This document shows, in pieces, positions 8,348-15,879 of a stretch of 40,392 nucleotides of DNA. Each line of letters begins with the position of its first letter. Positions within the stretch are counted from its first letter, which is position 1. The position numbers and the translations under genes were made by a program. Source of the stretch: a virus. Where the stretch lies: positions 1 to 40,392 of the IMG/VR virus record IMGVR_UViG_3300028800_002446; one strand, 5' to 3'. The notes below the pieces were generated by a model that was given only the letters and a program-made list of their open reading frames with translations, did no database searches and had not been told where the DNA came from.

Positions 8348-8778
8348 AGATCTGCGCCGTTGAGCACCTGCTGCCTGAAGTCGTGCAGACGATCGTCAGC
8401 CTGATCGGGATGGCCTCGACCATGAAGCTGGTCGACGAGCTGGGCGGCACGACCTTCCCGGTTGCGCTGCGCAGATCCCGCCTCGGCGAGATCCGTTACG
8501 AGGCGCTGGCCGAGGTGATAGGCGCTGAGGCGGCCGACGTGCTCACGAAGCACTTCGGCGGCGATATGCTGTACATCCCATTGTGCAAAACGGCGCTGCG
8601 TGAGCTGATGTATCGCGAGATCCGCGCGGAGTTCGATCGCATCACCCGCGAGCACAGCGCGATCTATGCAGTGGTTGCGCTGGTCACGAAATACCGCCTG
8701 TCTGACCGGCAGATCTGGCGCATTCTCAAGAAGAACGATGTCGAGGCTCACGCAGGAAATCAGGCCGCGCTTTTTTAA
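8344..8778 (+). CDS. mor: Mor-family transcription activator
   Basis: A 144-residue activator of the Mor/C family. The N-terminal dimerisation part holds IGMASTMKLVDELGGTTFPV (residues ~21-40), the classic Mor signature. The C-terminal helix-turn-helix is AIYAVVALVTKYRLSDRQIW (~103-122). In Mu, Mor activates the middle promoter and C activates late promoters. No second Mor/C gene is seen here, so this protein probably drives the lysis and structural operon that starts after the terminator. An AGGAGGG ribosome site (about 8,330-8,336) precedes the start, which overlaps gemA by four bases. Confidence 0.93.
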   Translation: MKICAVEHLLPEVVQTIVSLIGMASTMKLVDELGGTTFPVALRRSRLGEIRYEALAEVIGAEAADVLTKHFGGDMLYIPLCKTALRELMYREIRAEFDRITREHSAIYAVVALVTKYRLSDRQIWRILKKNDVEAHAGNQAALF

Positions 8779-8809
8779 CACCCTGCTGTAGACTACCCGC
8801 CTCTATCTC

Positions 8810-8836
8810 GAACGCCCCGCCTTGTGCGGGGCGTTC
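8810..8836 (+). terminator. Intrinsic terminator after mor
   Basis: A perfect 11-bp inverted repeat (GAACGCCCCGC / GCGGGGCGTTC) with a five-base loop (CTTGT) is followed by TGCTTTGG. It lies 32 bases after the mor stop and separates the early operon from the lysis/structural operon. The weak T-tract is offset by the very GC-rich stem. Confidence 0.85.
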
Positions 8837-8927
8837 TGCTTTGGATACTGACACCCTCCAGCTTAGGCATTCACGCTTCATCCGCGAAGATCGTTCTCAT
8901 CGAGTGATACGGTTTTCGGAGGAGTAG
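8837..8927 (+). promoter_or_regulatory. Likely late-operon promoter region (Mor target candidate)
   Basis: This 91-base gap lies between the terminator and the endolysin gene. As the first sequence after a strong terminator it should hold the promoter for the lysis, head and tail genes. No good -35 box is visible. GTGATACGGT near 8,903-8,912 could serve as a poor -10, as expected for an activator-dependent promoter. A GGAGGAG ribosome site (8,918-8,924) precedes the ATG. The Mor-binding dyad cannot be assigned from sequence alone. Confidence 0.45.
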
Positions 8928-9419
8928 ATGGCGCGAATCAGCGCAGTACAGGCAGGCGGCCAGAACGTGATCGCGTTTCTGGACATGATCGCGGCGAGCG
9001 AGATTGGCTCGCCGCTGCTCAACGCGAGCGACGACGGCTATAACGTGCTCGTCGGGGCCACGGCTGACAAGCCTCTTCTGTTCTCGTCCTATGCCACGCA
9101 CCCGAACGTCCTGAATCACGCGCTGGACTCGACCGCTGCCGGTCGTTACCAGTTGCTCCATCACTGGTACGTGGCGTATGCCCAACTGCTGCACCTCGAC
9201 GATTTCAGCCCGCTCTCGCAGGACCTCATCGCAATCCAGCAAATCCGCGAGCGCAAGGCAATCCCGCTGATTCTCGACGGCCATATCACGGCAGCCGTCG
9301 CCGCCTGCTCGAACATCTGGGCATCGCTGCCGGGCAACGGCTACGGTCAGCACCAGAACGCGGCGTCGATGCTCGTCGCTGCGTATCAGGCTGCAGGCGG
9401 CACCGTGGCGGTGGCGTAA
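8928..9419 (+). CDS. Endolysin, lambda R-type lytic transglycosylase (GH104)
   Basis: A 163-residue protein that should cleave the glycan strands of peptidoglycan. It aligns along its length with lambda R: FLDMIAASE places the catalytic acid at E25, then the DGYNVLVG and AGRYQLLHHWY blocks, FSPLSQDLIAIQQIRER, and CSNIWASLPGNGYGQ. No signal peptide or signal-anchor is present, so release probably needs a holin. Two small membrane-protein genes follow at once. It is the first gene of the late operon. Confidence 0.93.
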   Translation: MARISAVQAGGQNVIAFLDMIAASEIGSPLLNASDDGYNVLVGATADKPLLFSSYATHPNVLNHALDSTAAGRYQLLHHWYVAYAQLLHLDDFSPLSQDLIAIQQIRERKAIPLILDGHITAAVAACSNIWASLPGNGYGQHQNAASMLVAAYQAAGGTVAVA

Positions 9420-9598
9420 TGGGGCGATTTTCCCTGCTTGCTGCTGCCGCGCTCCTGTTCGGGAAGTCGTGGCCACCCGTAGCCGATCCGGTGTTCACCG
9501 GTCCCAGTCGTCCCGCCGCGCCGGGCCGCAAACCCACCGGTGTTAGCGCCGCGCGTCGCGCAGCCGCGAAGCGCCGCAACGGTGCCCGAGGTAAATGA
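9419..9598 (+). CDS. Small lysis-cassette protein with hydrophobic N-terminus
   Basis: This 59-residue frame starts in a TAATG overlap with the endolysin stop and ends in an ATGA overlap with the next gene. Residues 3-14 (RFSLLAAAALLFG) are hydrophobic. The rest is Pro/Ala/Arg-rich, ending in AARRAAAKRRNGARGK. It could be a small membrane protein of the lysis cassette or a signal-peptide-bearing basic peptide. No ribosome site other than coupling is needed. No family is recognised; conservation of the junctions is the main support. Confidence 0.6.
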   Translation: MGRFSLLAAAALLFGKSWPPVADPVFTGPSRPAAPGRKPTGVSAARRAAAKRRNGARGK

Positions 9599-9825
9599 TG
9601 GCGCTTCGCGATCTCATCACTGGCGTCGACGGCAAGCTCTCGCACTCGAAGCTCTGGCCGAACGTCGCCTCGGCAGTCTCGACGGGCATGTTCATTTACG
9701 AGGGCATGAAAGGTCAGCTCTCGTTCGATGTGTGGCTCGCCTATCTCGGGTGTGTCGGCGGCTACTCGGCCGTCATTCAGGCCATCGGCGTATGGCGTGG
9801 CCGTCCGCAAGGAGCACCGGAATGA
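9598..9825 (+). CDS. Putative holin-like membrane protein
   Basis: A 75-residue protein (76 if the tandem ATG at 9,595 is used). After an amphipathic start with LRDLITGVDGKLSHSK there are two hydrophobic spans, about residues 22-36 (NVASAVSTGMFIYEG) and 43-66 (FDVWLAYLGCVGGYSAVIQA). The LRELxTxxDGKLS-type N-terminus followed by two membrane helices resembles the small DUF2644-like membrane proteins of Mu-like prophages. Its place between the endolysin and Rz suggests a holin, but this is an inference from context. The stop overlaps the Rz start (ATGA). Confidence 0.7.
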   Translation: MALRDLITGVDGKLSHSKLWPNVASAVSTGMFIYEGMKGQLSFDVWLAYLGCVGGYSAVIQAIGVWRGRPQGAPE

Positions 9826-10487
9826 ATCCGTTCTCTGGCCTCACCACCTACATCAAGGTGGGCACCGCGATCGTGATCGCCATCGTGGTGGCGTTCGCCT
9901 TCACGAAGACCTACGACTTCGGGTACCACAACGCCCAGGTCATCGGCGAGAAGAATCTCTCCAACTACAAGGCTTCGATCCAGCAGGCATCCGCGTCCGC
10001 TGCGAACGATGCGTTCGGGCGGTACGCCGCCAACGTCGCACTCGGGCAGGCGGCCGAATCGGGTTTTCTCAACGACCAGACCAACGGCGCTACACGCGCT
10101 ACCGCGCTCAAGGAGCAAATCGATGACGTCTCTCAGCCGCGCATTGCGCCGGTACCGCGCACGGGCTCAGGCGTGGTTGCTGCGCCTGCTGCTACTGCCT
10201 ATGACTGTGTGTTTTCTCGCGGTTTTGTACGGCTGTGGAACGCAGCAGCCGGCATTGCCGACGATAGTGACGCAGCCCTGCAGGCCGGCACCGATTCCGG
10301 CAGCGCTGCTGGCCGATCCGGCGCCGATGCCGCCGTTGACTCCGGGGTATCACAGGCCGACGTCCTCGACTGGTTTGTCGATTACGCCAACCGCGCCCAC
10401 GGCACCGAAGACAAACTGAAGGCGATCCGCAGCCTTCAGTCGCAGGCAGCATCGCAAGCGGCCGGCGCAACACCGGCCACCCGTTAG
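9822..10487 (+). CDS. Rz: Inner-membrane spanin-like protein (Rz analogue)
   Basis: A 221-residue protein with AAGGAG (9,809-9,814) before the ATG. A single N-terminal membrane helix (residues ~12-28, KVGTAIVIAIVVAFAFT) is followed by a periplasmic region with helical stretches at ~35-100. This is the signal-anchor layout of Rz/i-spanins, which link the inner membrane to the lipoprotein Rz1 for outer-membrane disruption. The Rz1 frame lies inside its second half. The stretch after residue ~110 is Ala/Ser-rich and probably shaped by the overlap. It is longer than lambda Rz (153 residues). Confidence 0.75.
   Translation: MNPFSGLTTYIKVGTAIVIAIVVAFAFTKTYDFGYHNAQVIGEKNLSNYKASIQQASASAANDAFGRYAANVALGQAAESGFLNDQTNGATRATALKEQIDDVSQPRIAPVPRTGSGVVAAPAATAYDCVFSRGFVRLWNAAAGIADDSDAALQAGTDSGSAAGRSGADAAVDSGVSQADVLDWFVDYANRAHGTEDKLKAIRSLQSQAASQAAGATPATR
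10123..10419 (+). CDS. Rz1: Outer-membrane spanin lipoprotein (Rz1), embedded in Rz
   Basis: A 98-residue frame wholly inside the Rz-like gene, in a different frame. AAGGAG (10,110-10,115) sits seven bases before its ATG. A basic N-terminus, a hydrophobic core (WLLRLLLLPMTVCFLAVLYG) and a lipobox with C38 (L-Y-G-C) mark a lipoprotein signal. The mature part is Pro-rich (PALPTIVTQPCRPAPIPA, then PAPMPPLTP), as is typical of Rz1. It should be lipidated and sorted to the outer leaflet side of the periplasm to pair with Rz. The 37-residue leader before the cysteine is unusually long. Confidence 0.8.
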   Translation: MTSLSRALRRYRARAQAWLLRLLLLPMTVCFLAVLYGCGTQQPALPTIVTQPCRPAPIPAALLADPAPMPPLTPGYHRPTSSTGLSITPTAPTAPKTN

Positions 10488-10498
10488 CAGGGAGATCT

Positions 10499-10741
10499 AT
10501 GCCAGACGATTTCGATCACGCGAGCGCCATCGAAGAGCTGTTCCGCGAACTCGTGATCGCAGCAGGTACACGTCGGGTCCAGTCCACGCCGGCCGTATCT
10601 GCACAGTACTGCGCCGACGACGGATGCGGCGTGGAAATTCCCCAGGCGCGGCGCGACGCGGTACCCGGATGCCAGTTCTGCATCGAGTGCCAAACGCGGC
10701 GCGAAAAACGACTACGACTCGGATATGCAATTCACCCTTGA
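10499..10741 (+). CDS. TraR/DksA-type zinc-finger protein
   Basis: An 80-residue protein with GGGAG before the ATG. It has an N-terminal helix and a C-terminal DksA/TraR finger: the GVEIPQARRDAVPG block and CQFCIECQ. The likely zinc ligands are C38, C43, C61 and C64; the first pair is C-x4-C instead of the usual C-x2-C. TraR-like phage proteins bind in the RNA polymerase secondary channel and alter transcription without ppGpp. A role in late transcription or host shut-off is inferred. Its last 17 bases overlap the next gene. Confidence 0.87.
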   Translation: MPDDFDHASAIEELFRELVIAAGTRRVQSTPAVSAQYCADDGCGVEIPQARRDAVPGCQFCIECQTRREKRLRLGYAIHP

Positions 10742-11024
10742 CGGGACCACGATCGTCACCGCGGTCGTTTGTGCGCTATGGGCCGTCGCATTTGCCGCAT
10801 GCGGCATCTGGGTGGCCCGCGTGCAGAGCGACGCGAAGGAAGATCGCAAGGCGATCGCGAAGCTATCGCAGGATCTCGCTGACTTCCGCGAGGCCGTGGC
10901 AAAAGGATGTGCAAGCCGCGACGAAGTGAAGGACGAACGCGAAGAGACGCGCAAGCTGTTCCAGCAGATCGACGCGAAGATCAATGCATTGCAAGCCTAC
11001 CTGATGAAGGCGAAAACCCCATGA
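10725..11024 (+). CDS. Membrane-anchored coiled-coil protein
   Basis: A 99-residue protein with one N-terminal membrane helix (residues ~9-30, IVTAVVCALWAVAFAACGIW) and a long charged helix (~33-95, with KEDRKAIAKLSQDLADFREA), probably a coiled coil. The layout resembles small prophage membrane proteins near lysis genes. It could be a second spanin-like or holin-associated protein; nothing proves this. It starts inside the TraR-like gene and its stop overlaps the next start (ATGA). Confidence 0.72.
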   Translation: MQFTLDGTTIVTAVVCALWAVAFAACGIWVARVQSDAKEDRKAIAKLSQDLADFREAVAKGCASRDEVKDEREETRKLFQQIDAKINALQAYLMKAKTP

Positions 11025-11596
11025 GCGACACGACCAACACGAGCAACACCAGCAATGCGATGCCGCCGGAGCAGATGGCCGCGATCCTGATGGCTGCGGC
11101 GAACGCACTCAGCGGTCAGAACCAGCCCGCGACCACCGCTGCGGTCACCACCGCCACGACCACGACGGGCGTTGCGGCAGCGTCGGCCACGCCGGCTGCC
11201 GGCGCCGACGCGACGACAGCTACCGCTGACGCGACGTCGGGCGCGGCGGCGCCGACCGGCAATCCGGCAGCAGCTGGCAGCGCTGGTGCCCCGGCACCCG
11301 TACCGACACCCGCGCTCGCCGGTACGGTGACGGTATCGGTTTCGGGCACGGCGTCCGCGACCTCGGGCGACAGCGGCAATGCTCTGGTCGCAGCAGCGGC
11401 GACGGGCAGCGATAGCGAGTCGCTCGCGCTGCTCAAGAAGATCGACGCCAACGTGACGGACCTGTCCACGCAAATTTCGGCGATCAAGAAAACGGCGATC
11501 CGCAACGGTGCCGTGGCCGGCGGGGTGGCCGGCGGCGTCGCGGGCGGCATCGTCGCCGCTGGTATCTCGTTCGCGCGCACGAAGCTCGGCCTGTAA
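11021..11596 (+). CDS. Ala/Thr-rich protein with glycine-zipper C-terminus
   Basis: A 191-residue protein. Residues 15-31 form a short helix (PEQMAAILMAAANALSG). Residues ~33-130 are low-complexity Ala/Thr/Gly/Pro. Residues ~135-158 form a second helix (LALLKKIDANVTDLSTQ), and residues 163-183 form a glycine-zipper membrane segment (GGVAGGVAGGIVAAGIS) before a basic tail. This gives a tail-anchored layout. The function is unknown; membrane association is the main inference. The length of the linker may vary between relatives. ATG 11,021 overlaps the previous stop. Confidence 0.68.
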   Translation: MSDTTNTSNTSNAMPPEQMAAILMAAANALSGQNQPATTAAVTTATTTTGVAAASATPAAGADATTATADATSGAAAPTGNPAAAGSAGAPAPVPTPALAGTVTVSVSGTASATSGDSGNALVAAAATGSDSESLALLKKIDANVTDLSTQISAIKKTAIRNGAVAGGVAGGVAGGIVAAGISFARTKLGL

Positions 11597-11603
11597 AGGA
11601 CAC

Positions 11604-12101
11604 ATGGCGCATCCGAAGGAACTCCGCGACAAGGTCAGGCGATCGTTCGTCTTCGATCGCCTGTCCGTCGAAATCGCTGCTTCGCTACACGGTATCTCGT
11701 ACTCGACTGCACGGCGATGGAAGGATGACGCGCTCGCGAACGGCGACAACTGGGAGAAGGCGCAGGCCGCGCAACTGATGGCCGGCGGCGGCATCGAAAG
11801 CGCCGCGCGCCAGATGCTCGCCGGCATGATCACGCAGTATCAGGCGACGATCGACCGGCTCGAAACGGCCGAGATCAATCCGGCCGACAAGGTGTCGATG
11901 CTCGCAAGTCTTGCGGACGCGTACAACAAGACGATCAACGCGTCCAAGCGCGTGCTGCCCGAGACGAACGAACTGGCCGTCGCGATGGGCGTGGTGCAGC
12001 GGCTCGCGGCGTTTATCAAGGAACGCCATCCCGACCATATCGTGACGTTCGCGGAGATCCTCGGACCGTTCGGCGACGAACTGGCGACGGCATATGGCTA
12101 A
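11604..12101 (+). CDS. Terminase small subunit-like protein (DUF1804)
   Basis: A 165-residue protein with AAAGGA before the ATG. The N-terminus (ELRDKVRRSFVFDRLSVEIA and the ASLHGISYSTARRWKDDA helix-turn-helix) is the DUF1804 signature and would bind DNA. Residues ~60-165 form a helical oligomerisation region (AADKVSMLASLADAYNKTIN-like). DUF1804 proteins sit just before the large terminase in Mu-like phages and are taken as the small terminase, which recognises the packaging site in the left end. Confidence 0.88.
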   Translation: MAHPKELRDKVRRSFVFDRLSVEIAASLHGISYSTARRWKDDALANGDNWEKAQAAQLMAGGGIESAARQMLAGMITQYQATIDRLETAEINPADKVSMLASLADAYNKTINASKRVLPETNELAVAMGVVQRLAAFIKERHPDHIVTFAEILGPFGDELATAYG

Positions 12102-12282
12102 CTGGTGGACGCTCGGCAGCGGCATCAGCAAGCTCGGGACGGCGTATGACACGCCGTCCCAGATTGTCATCTGCGCGGACAGCGACGCCGATCTGCCGCG
12201 CGATCACGACTGCGCGCTGATGGGTTGTGGCTCGCGGCATGTCGTGCTGCGTATCGGCAAACCGGAGGGCGACTCGAAATGA
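12094..12282 (+). CDS. Hypothetical protein between terminase genes (62 aa)
   Basis: A 62-residue frame overlapping the small terminase by eight bases and the next gene by four. It is short and aromatic at the start (MANWWTLGSG), with an acidic centre DSDADLPRDHD and a CALMGC pair. No family is recognised. Tight coupling on both sides and unbroken coding bias support expression. Confidence 0.6.
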   Translation: MANWWTLGSGISKLGTAYDTPSQIVICADSDADLPRDHDCALMGCGSRHVVLRIGKPEGDSK

Positions 12283-12479
12283 TGATCAAGCTCGGCAGAC
12301 ACGAGGTCGTGAACGCACAGCACGTCGTTCATGCCTACATCGACAGCTACGGCGATACGGTGCTTGTCGTGGAGCTGGTGACCGGCCGCACCATTCGCGT
12401 TCGTGATACGCGGCACTGTTTCGATGGTTTTGACGCCTACGAGGCGCTCGACCAGATTCTCGCTGCGCAAGCCGGGTGA
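12279..12479 (+). CDS. Hypothetical small beta-rich protein (66 aa)
   Basis: A 66-residue protein starting at the first of two ATGs (12,279/12,282) in an ATGA overlap. It alternates strands (VLVVELVTGRTIRVRDT) with a C-terminal helix (DAYEALDQILAAQ). It could be a small SH3-like or barrel domain. No family is assigned. It precedes the large terminase by one base and may be co-translated with it. Confidence 0.65.
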   Translation: MMIKLGRHEVVNAQHVVHAYIDSYGDTVLVVELVTGRTIRVRDTRHCFDGFDAYEALDQILAAQAG

Positions 12480-12480
12480 T

Positions 12481-14253
12481 ATGAGCCAGAAGTTCACCGA
12501 GAAGGATTTCCGCGACGAGCTGGCCGAACTGGCCGCGCAGCTGCGGCGCGATATCGATGCCCACGCAACCGGCCTCGATCCGTCGCCAGAGGCCCGGCTC
12601 GCTCGTCGCCGTCGCGTGCTCGTCGACGGCGACTATCAGTTCTTCGCCTACACGTATTTCCCGCATCACATCCGTGGCACGCCGTCGCTCTTCCAGGCGC
12701 ACTTCTGCAACCGCTTCGCGAAGCTGCTGCGCCAGTCCGGCGGCACGCGCGAGTGGTGGGTCGCGCCTCGCGGCGAGGCGAAGTCGTCGCTCACGACGAA
12801 GATCGGCCCGGTGTACATCATCGTGCAGGCGCTCCTGCAGCGTGAGGAAGTGCGCCGCGAGATCGGATGGACTGGCGAGACGCCGCCGTTCCTCGACTAC
12901 CTGATCCTGCTCGGCGCCGAAACATCGCTGCCGACGAAGCTGCTCGAAGTCGTTAAAACGGAGCTGACGGCTAACGCCGCACTCGCGCTCGACTTTCCCG
13001 AGGTGTGCGGAAAGGGGCCGATGTGGAAGGTTGGCGAGTTCATCTCGCGCACGGGCGTGAAGGTCGAGCCATTCGGTGCCGAGCAGGCCATTCGCGGCAC
13101 GTTCCACGGCGCAAGCCGTCCGAAGGTTCTGTTCGGCGACGATCTGATCACTGACGCGGAAGCCAAGAGTCCGACCGAACGGCAGAACCGCTGGACGTGG
13201 CTGGAAAAAGCGATCGACTATCTCGGGCCGCCGGACGGCACCGTGAAGTATGTCGGCGTCGGCACGGTGCTCGACAAGGATGATCCGATCTCGCGCGCGA
13301 AGCGCAGCATCGGGCACGTCGTGCATCACTTCCGCGCGATCGAGGCGATGCCCACGCACATGGATCTGTGGGAACAGTGCGAGGCGCTGATGCTGAACGC
13401 GGACAAGGACGCGATCAGCGATGCGGCGGCGCGCGGCGAAGTCGTGCCCGACACCGCACTGCCATCGCACCGCTTCTACATCCAGCACGCCGCAGAGATG
13501 GACGAAGGTGCCGTGACGTCGTGGCCGAGCGTGCGATCGCTTTACTGGCTCATGCGCCAGCGTGCGAAGTCGCCGCGCGCGTTCGCCACCGAGATGCAGG
13601 GCGACCCGCGCGCGGACGAAGACCGCGTGTTCGGGCACATCACGTACTGGGCGCAGCGCTCGCAATACTGGCGCATCTTCGGCGCGTGCGACCCGTCGAT
13701 GGGCCGGGGCGAAAGCTCCGACCCGTCCTCGCTCCTCGTCGGCGGGTGGGACACGGTCGCGAAGAAGCTGCACGTCATGCACGCGGAGATCAAGCGCCGC
13801 GTGCCGTCGAAGCTGGAATCCGACCTGATCACGCTGCAGCGCGAGTTCCGGTGCCTCTCGATCGCGTTCGAGAACAACAACGCGTATGAGCATTCGCGCC
13901 AGAGTTTCATCAGGGCCGGGCTCGCCGTCGGCGTCGCGCTGCCGCTCGTCGGCGTGACGGCGACGGTGCCGCAGGAGGTACGCATCGATTCGCTGGAGCC
14001 GTTCATCACGGACCGGCTCGCGCCGTCGATCCTCATGCACCCGTCGCTCACGGCGCTGCTGGCCGAGCTGGATGCGTGGCCGGAGCCGCAGAGCGGTCAC
14101 CACTACGACGGACTGTGCGGTCTGCACCTCCTGTGGGCGATCGCCGTATCGCGCGGCGGCGCGAAGTTCGAATACACGCCCGTGTCAAAACACGCGCGAA
14201 ATGGTGATCAAAACGATGATGAGGCAAGCAGTTTTGACTGCGGTGCCTGGTAA
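12481..14253 (+). CDS. Terminase large subunit (Mu gp28-like)
   Basis: A 590-residue packaging motor. The ATPase Walker A variant is APRGEAKSS (residues 95-103) and Walker B is VLFGDDL (216-222). The C-terminal RuvC-like nuclease has D404 in ACDPSMGRG, the FENNNAYE block (463-470) and D543 in HHYDGLCGLH. It should bind the portal and pump DNA into proheads, cutting headful-style into flanking host DNA as in Mu. ATG 12,481 is used because it lies one base after the previous stop; an upstream in-frame codon at 12,403 would lie inside the preceding gene. The sequence is intact. Confidence 0.93.
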   Translation: MSQKFTEKDFRDELAELAAQLRRDIDAHATGLDPSPEARLARRRRVLVDGDYQFFAYTYFPHHIRGTPSLFQAHFCNRFAKLLRQSGGTREWWVAPRGEAKSSLTTKIGPVYIIVQALLQREEVRREIGWTGETPPFLDYLILLGAETSLPTKLLEVVKTELTANAALALDFPEVCGKGPMWKVGEFISRTGVKVEPFGAEQAIRGTFHGASRPKVLFGDDLITDAEAKSPTERQNRWTWLEKAIDYLGPPDGTVKYVGVGTVLDKDDPISRAKRSIGHVVHHFRAIEAMPTHMDLWEQCEALMLNADKDAISDAAARGEVVPDTALPSHRFYIQHAAEMDEGAVTSWPSVRSLYWLMRQRAKSPRAFATEMQGDPRADEDRVFGHITYWAQRSQYWRIFGACDPSMGRGESSDPSSLLVGGWDTVAKKLHVMHAEIKRRVPSKLESDLITLQREFRCLSIAFENNNAYEHSRQSFIRAGLAVGVALPLVGVTATVPQEVRIDSLEPFITDRLAPSILMHPSLTALLAELDAWPEPQSGHHYDGLCGLHLLWAIAVSRGGAKFEYTPVSKHARNGDQNDDEASSFDCGAW

Positions 14254-14262
14254 GGAAAAGAG

Positions 14263-15879
14263 ATGCCCCAGATCGTCGATGTGAACGGCAACCCGATCCA
14301 GTCGCAGGTGCTGCGCGAGCAGCAGACTGCCCAGCTCGGCTGGCTAAAGTCGAGCTACGAGGAGCACCCGTCACTGCGGCTCACGCCACAGAAGCTCTAC
14401 CAGATCATGGAGGCGGCCGAACTCGGCTACCTGTTGCCACAGTCCGACCTGTTCACGGACATGGAGGAAAAGGACGGTCATATCTTCGCCGAGATGAGCA
14501 AGCGCAAGCGCGTGCTGCTCACGCTTGACTGGGATGTGCTGCCGCCGCGCGACGCATCGGCGACTGAGCGCAAGCTCGCGGCGTGGGTGCGCGAGACGCT
14601 GCAGGATATGACGTTCTTCGAGGACATGCTGCTCGATGCGCTCGACGCTATCGGCCACGGGTTCTCTGCGCTTGAAATCACCTGGAGCCGCATCGAGAAC
14701 ATGTGGCTTCCAACTGCACTCACGCGCCGGCCGCAGCGGTGGTTCATGACGCCGTGGGACGATCGCGACAACATCCGTCTGCGCGGCATGGAGGTGATGG
14801 GTACGCCGCTGTGGCCGTTCGGGTGGGTGTTGCACAAGCACCGCGCCAAGTCGGGCTATGTGGCGCGCAGCGGCCTGCACCGCATTCTCGCGTGGCCGTA
14901 CCTCTTCAAGAACTACGGCGTGCGCGACCTGATGGAGCTGCTTGAAATCTACGGCATCCCGCTGCGCGTGGGCCGCTATCCGGGCGGCGCAACCGATGAC
15001 GAGAAGGCTGCGCTGCTGCGCGCCGTCACCGGCATCGGCCACAACGCGGCCGGCATCATCCCGCAGGAGATGCTGATCGAGTTCAAGGAAGCCGCGAGCA
15101 CGTCGGGCCACAGTCCGCACCTCGCGCTCGTCGACTATATGGAGCGCACGCAGTCCAAGGTGATTCTGGGCGGCACGCTCACGAGTCAGGCGGACGGCAA
15201 GTCGTCGACGCACGCGCTCGGCAACGTGCATAACGAGGTGCGCCACGACCTCATGGTGTCGGACGCACGGCAGCTCGAATCGACGCTCACGCGCGACCTG
15301 ATCTATCCGATCGTCGCGCTCAACAAAGGTGTGATCGACATCCGGCGTCTGCCGCGCCTCACGTTCGAAACGCGCGAGCCGGAGGATCTGAAGCTGTACG
15401 CGGACTCCCTGCCGAAGCTCGTAGCGATGGGCCTGCCAATTCCGGTGGGCTGGGCGCGCGAGAAACTCTCCATCCCGGCCGCTGACGGTGATGAGCCGAT
15501 CCTCTCGATCCCTCAGCCGCTGCAGGCACTTCCGCCCGAGTTCCGGCCGGCACCCGCGCCCGACGCACAGCCGCCCGTGAAGCAGGCGCAGATGACGTAT
15601 CGCGCCGTGCTCACCAACCGGCGCGGCGAGACGGTCTATCCGGATCAGGCCCAGCTCGACGATACGATCGACGGGCTGCCGTCTGCACCTCTCGCGGCCG
15701 GCATGGACAAGCTGCTCGCGCCGGTGATCCAGGCGATCAGGAACGGCGAGACACCCGACAGCGCGATCGAGGCGTTGCTGACGGCGCAGCCGGACATGGA
15801 TGAGACCACGCTCGCCGAGCTGCTCGCGCGCGCCATGTTCGTCGCCGACATCTGGGGTCGCGTCAATGGCGGGAATTGA
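14263..15879 (+). CDS. Portal protein (DUF935, Mu gp29-like)
   Basis: A 538-residue portal. The DUF935 features are clear: QLGWLKSSYEEHPSLRLTP near the start, the region LYQIMEAAELGYLLPQSDLF, AIGHGFSALEITW (residues ~129-141), FKNYGVRDLMELLEIYGIPL (~210-230), and ILGGTLTSQADGKSSTHALG (~298-317). Twelve copies should form the head-tail connector and docking site for the terminase. AAGGAAAAGAG precedes the ATG. The last 14 bases overlap the next gene. Confidence 0.95.
   Translation: MPQIVDVNGNPIQSQVLREQQTAQLGWLKSSYEEHPSLRLTPQKLYQIMEAAELGYLLPQSDLFTDMEEKDGHIFAEMSKRKRVLLTLDWDVLPPRDASATERKLAAWVRETLQDMTFFEDMLLDALDAIGHGFSALEITWSRIENMWLPTALTRRPQRWFMTPWDDRDNIRLRGMEVMGTPLWPFGWVLHKHRAKSGYVARSGLHRILAWPYLFKNYGVRDLMELLEIYGIPLRVGRYPGGATDDEKAALLRAVTGIGHNAAGIIPQEMLIEFKEAASTSGHSPHLALVDYMERTQSKVILGGTLTSQADGKSSTHALGNVHNEVRHDLMVSDARQLESTLTRDLIYPIVALNKGVIDIRRLPRLTFETREPEDLKLYADSLPKLVAMGLPIPVGWAREKLSIPAADGDEPILSIPQPLQALPPEFRPAPAPDAQPPVKQAQMTYRAVLTNRRGETVYPDQAQLDDTIDGLPSAPLAAGMDKLLAPVIQAIRNGETPDSAIEALLTAQPDMDETTLAELLARAMFVADIWGRVNGGN

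Noticed and set aside
12286-14127. 613-codon open frame on the minus strand
   Set aside because: It is antisense to the large terminase, which has all its motifs; the minus frame is Arg/His-rich and arises from GC-rich third-position bias.
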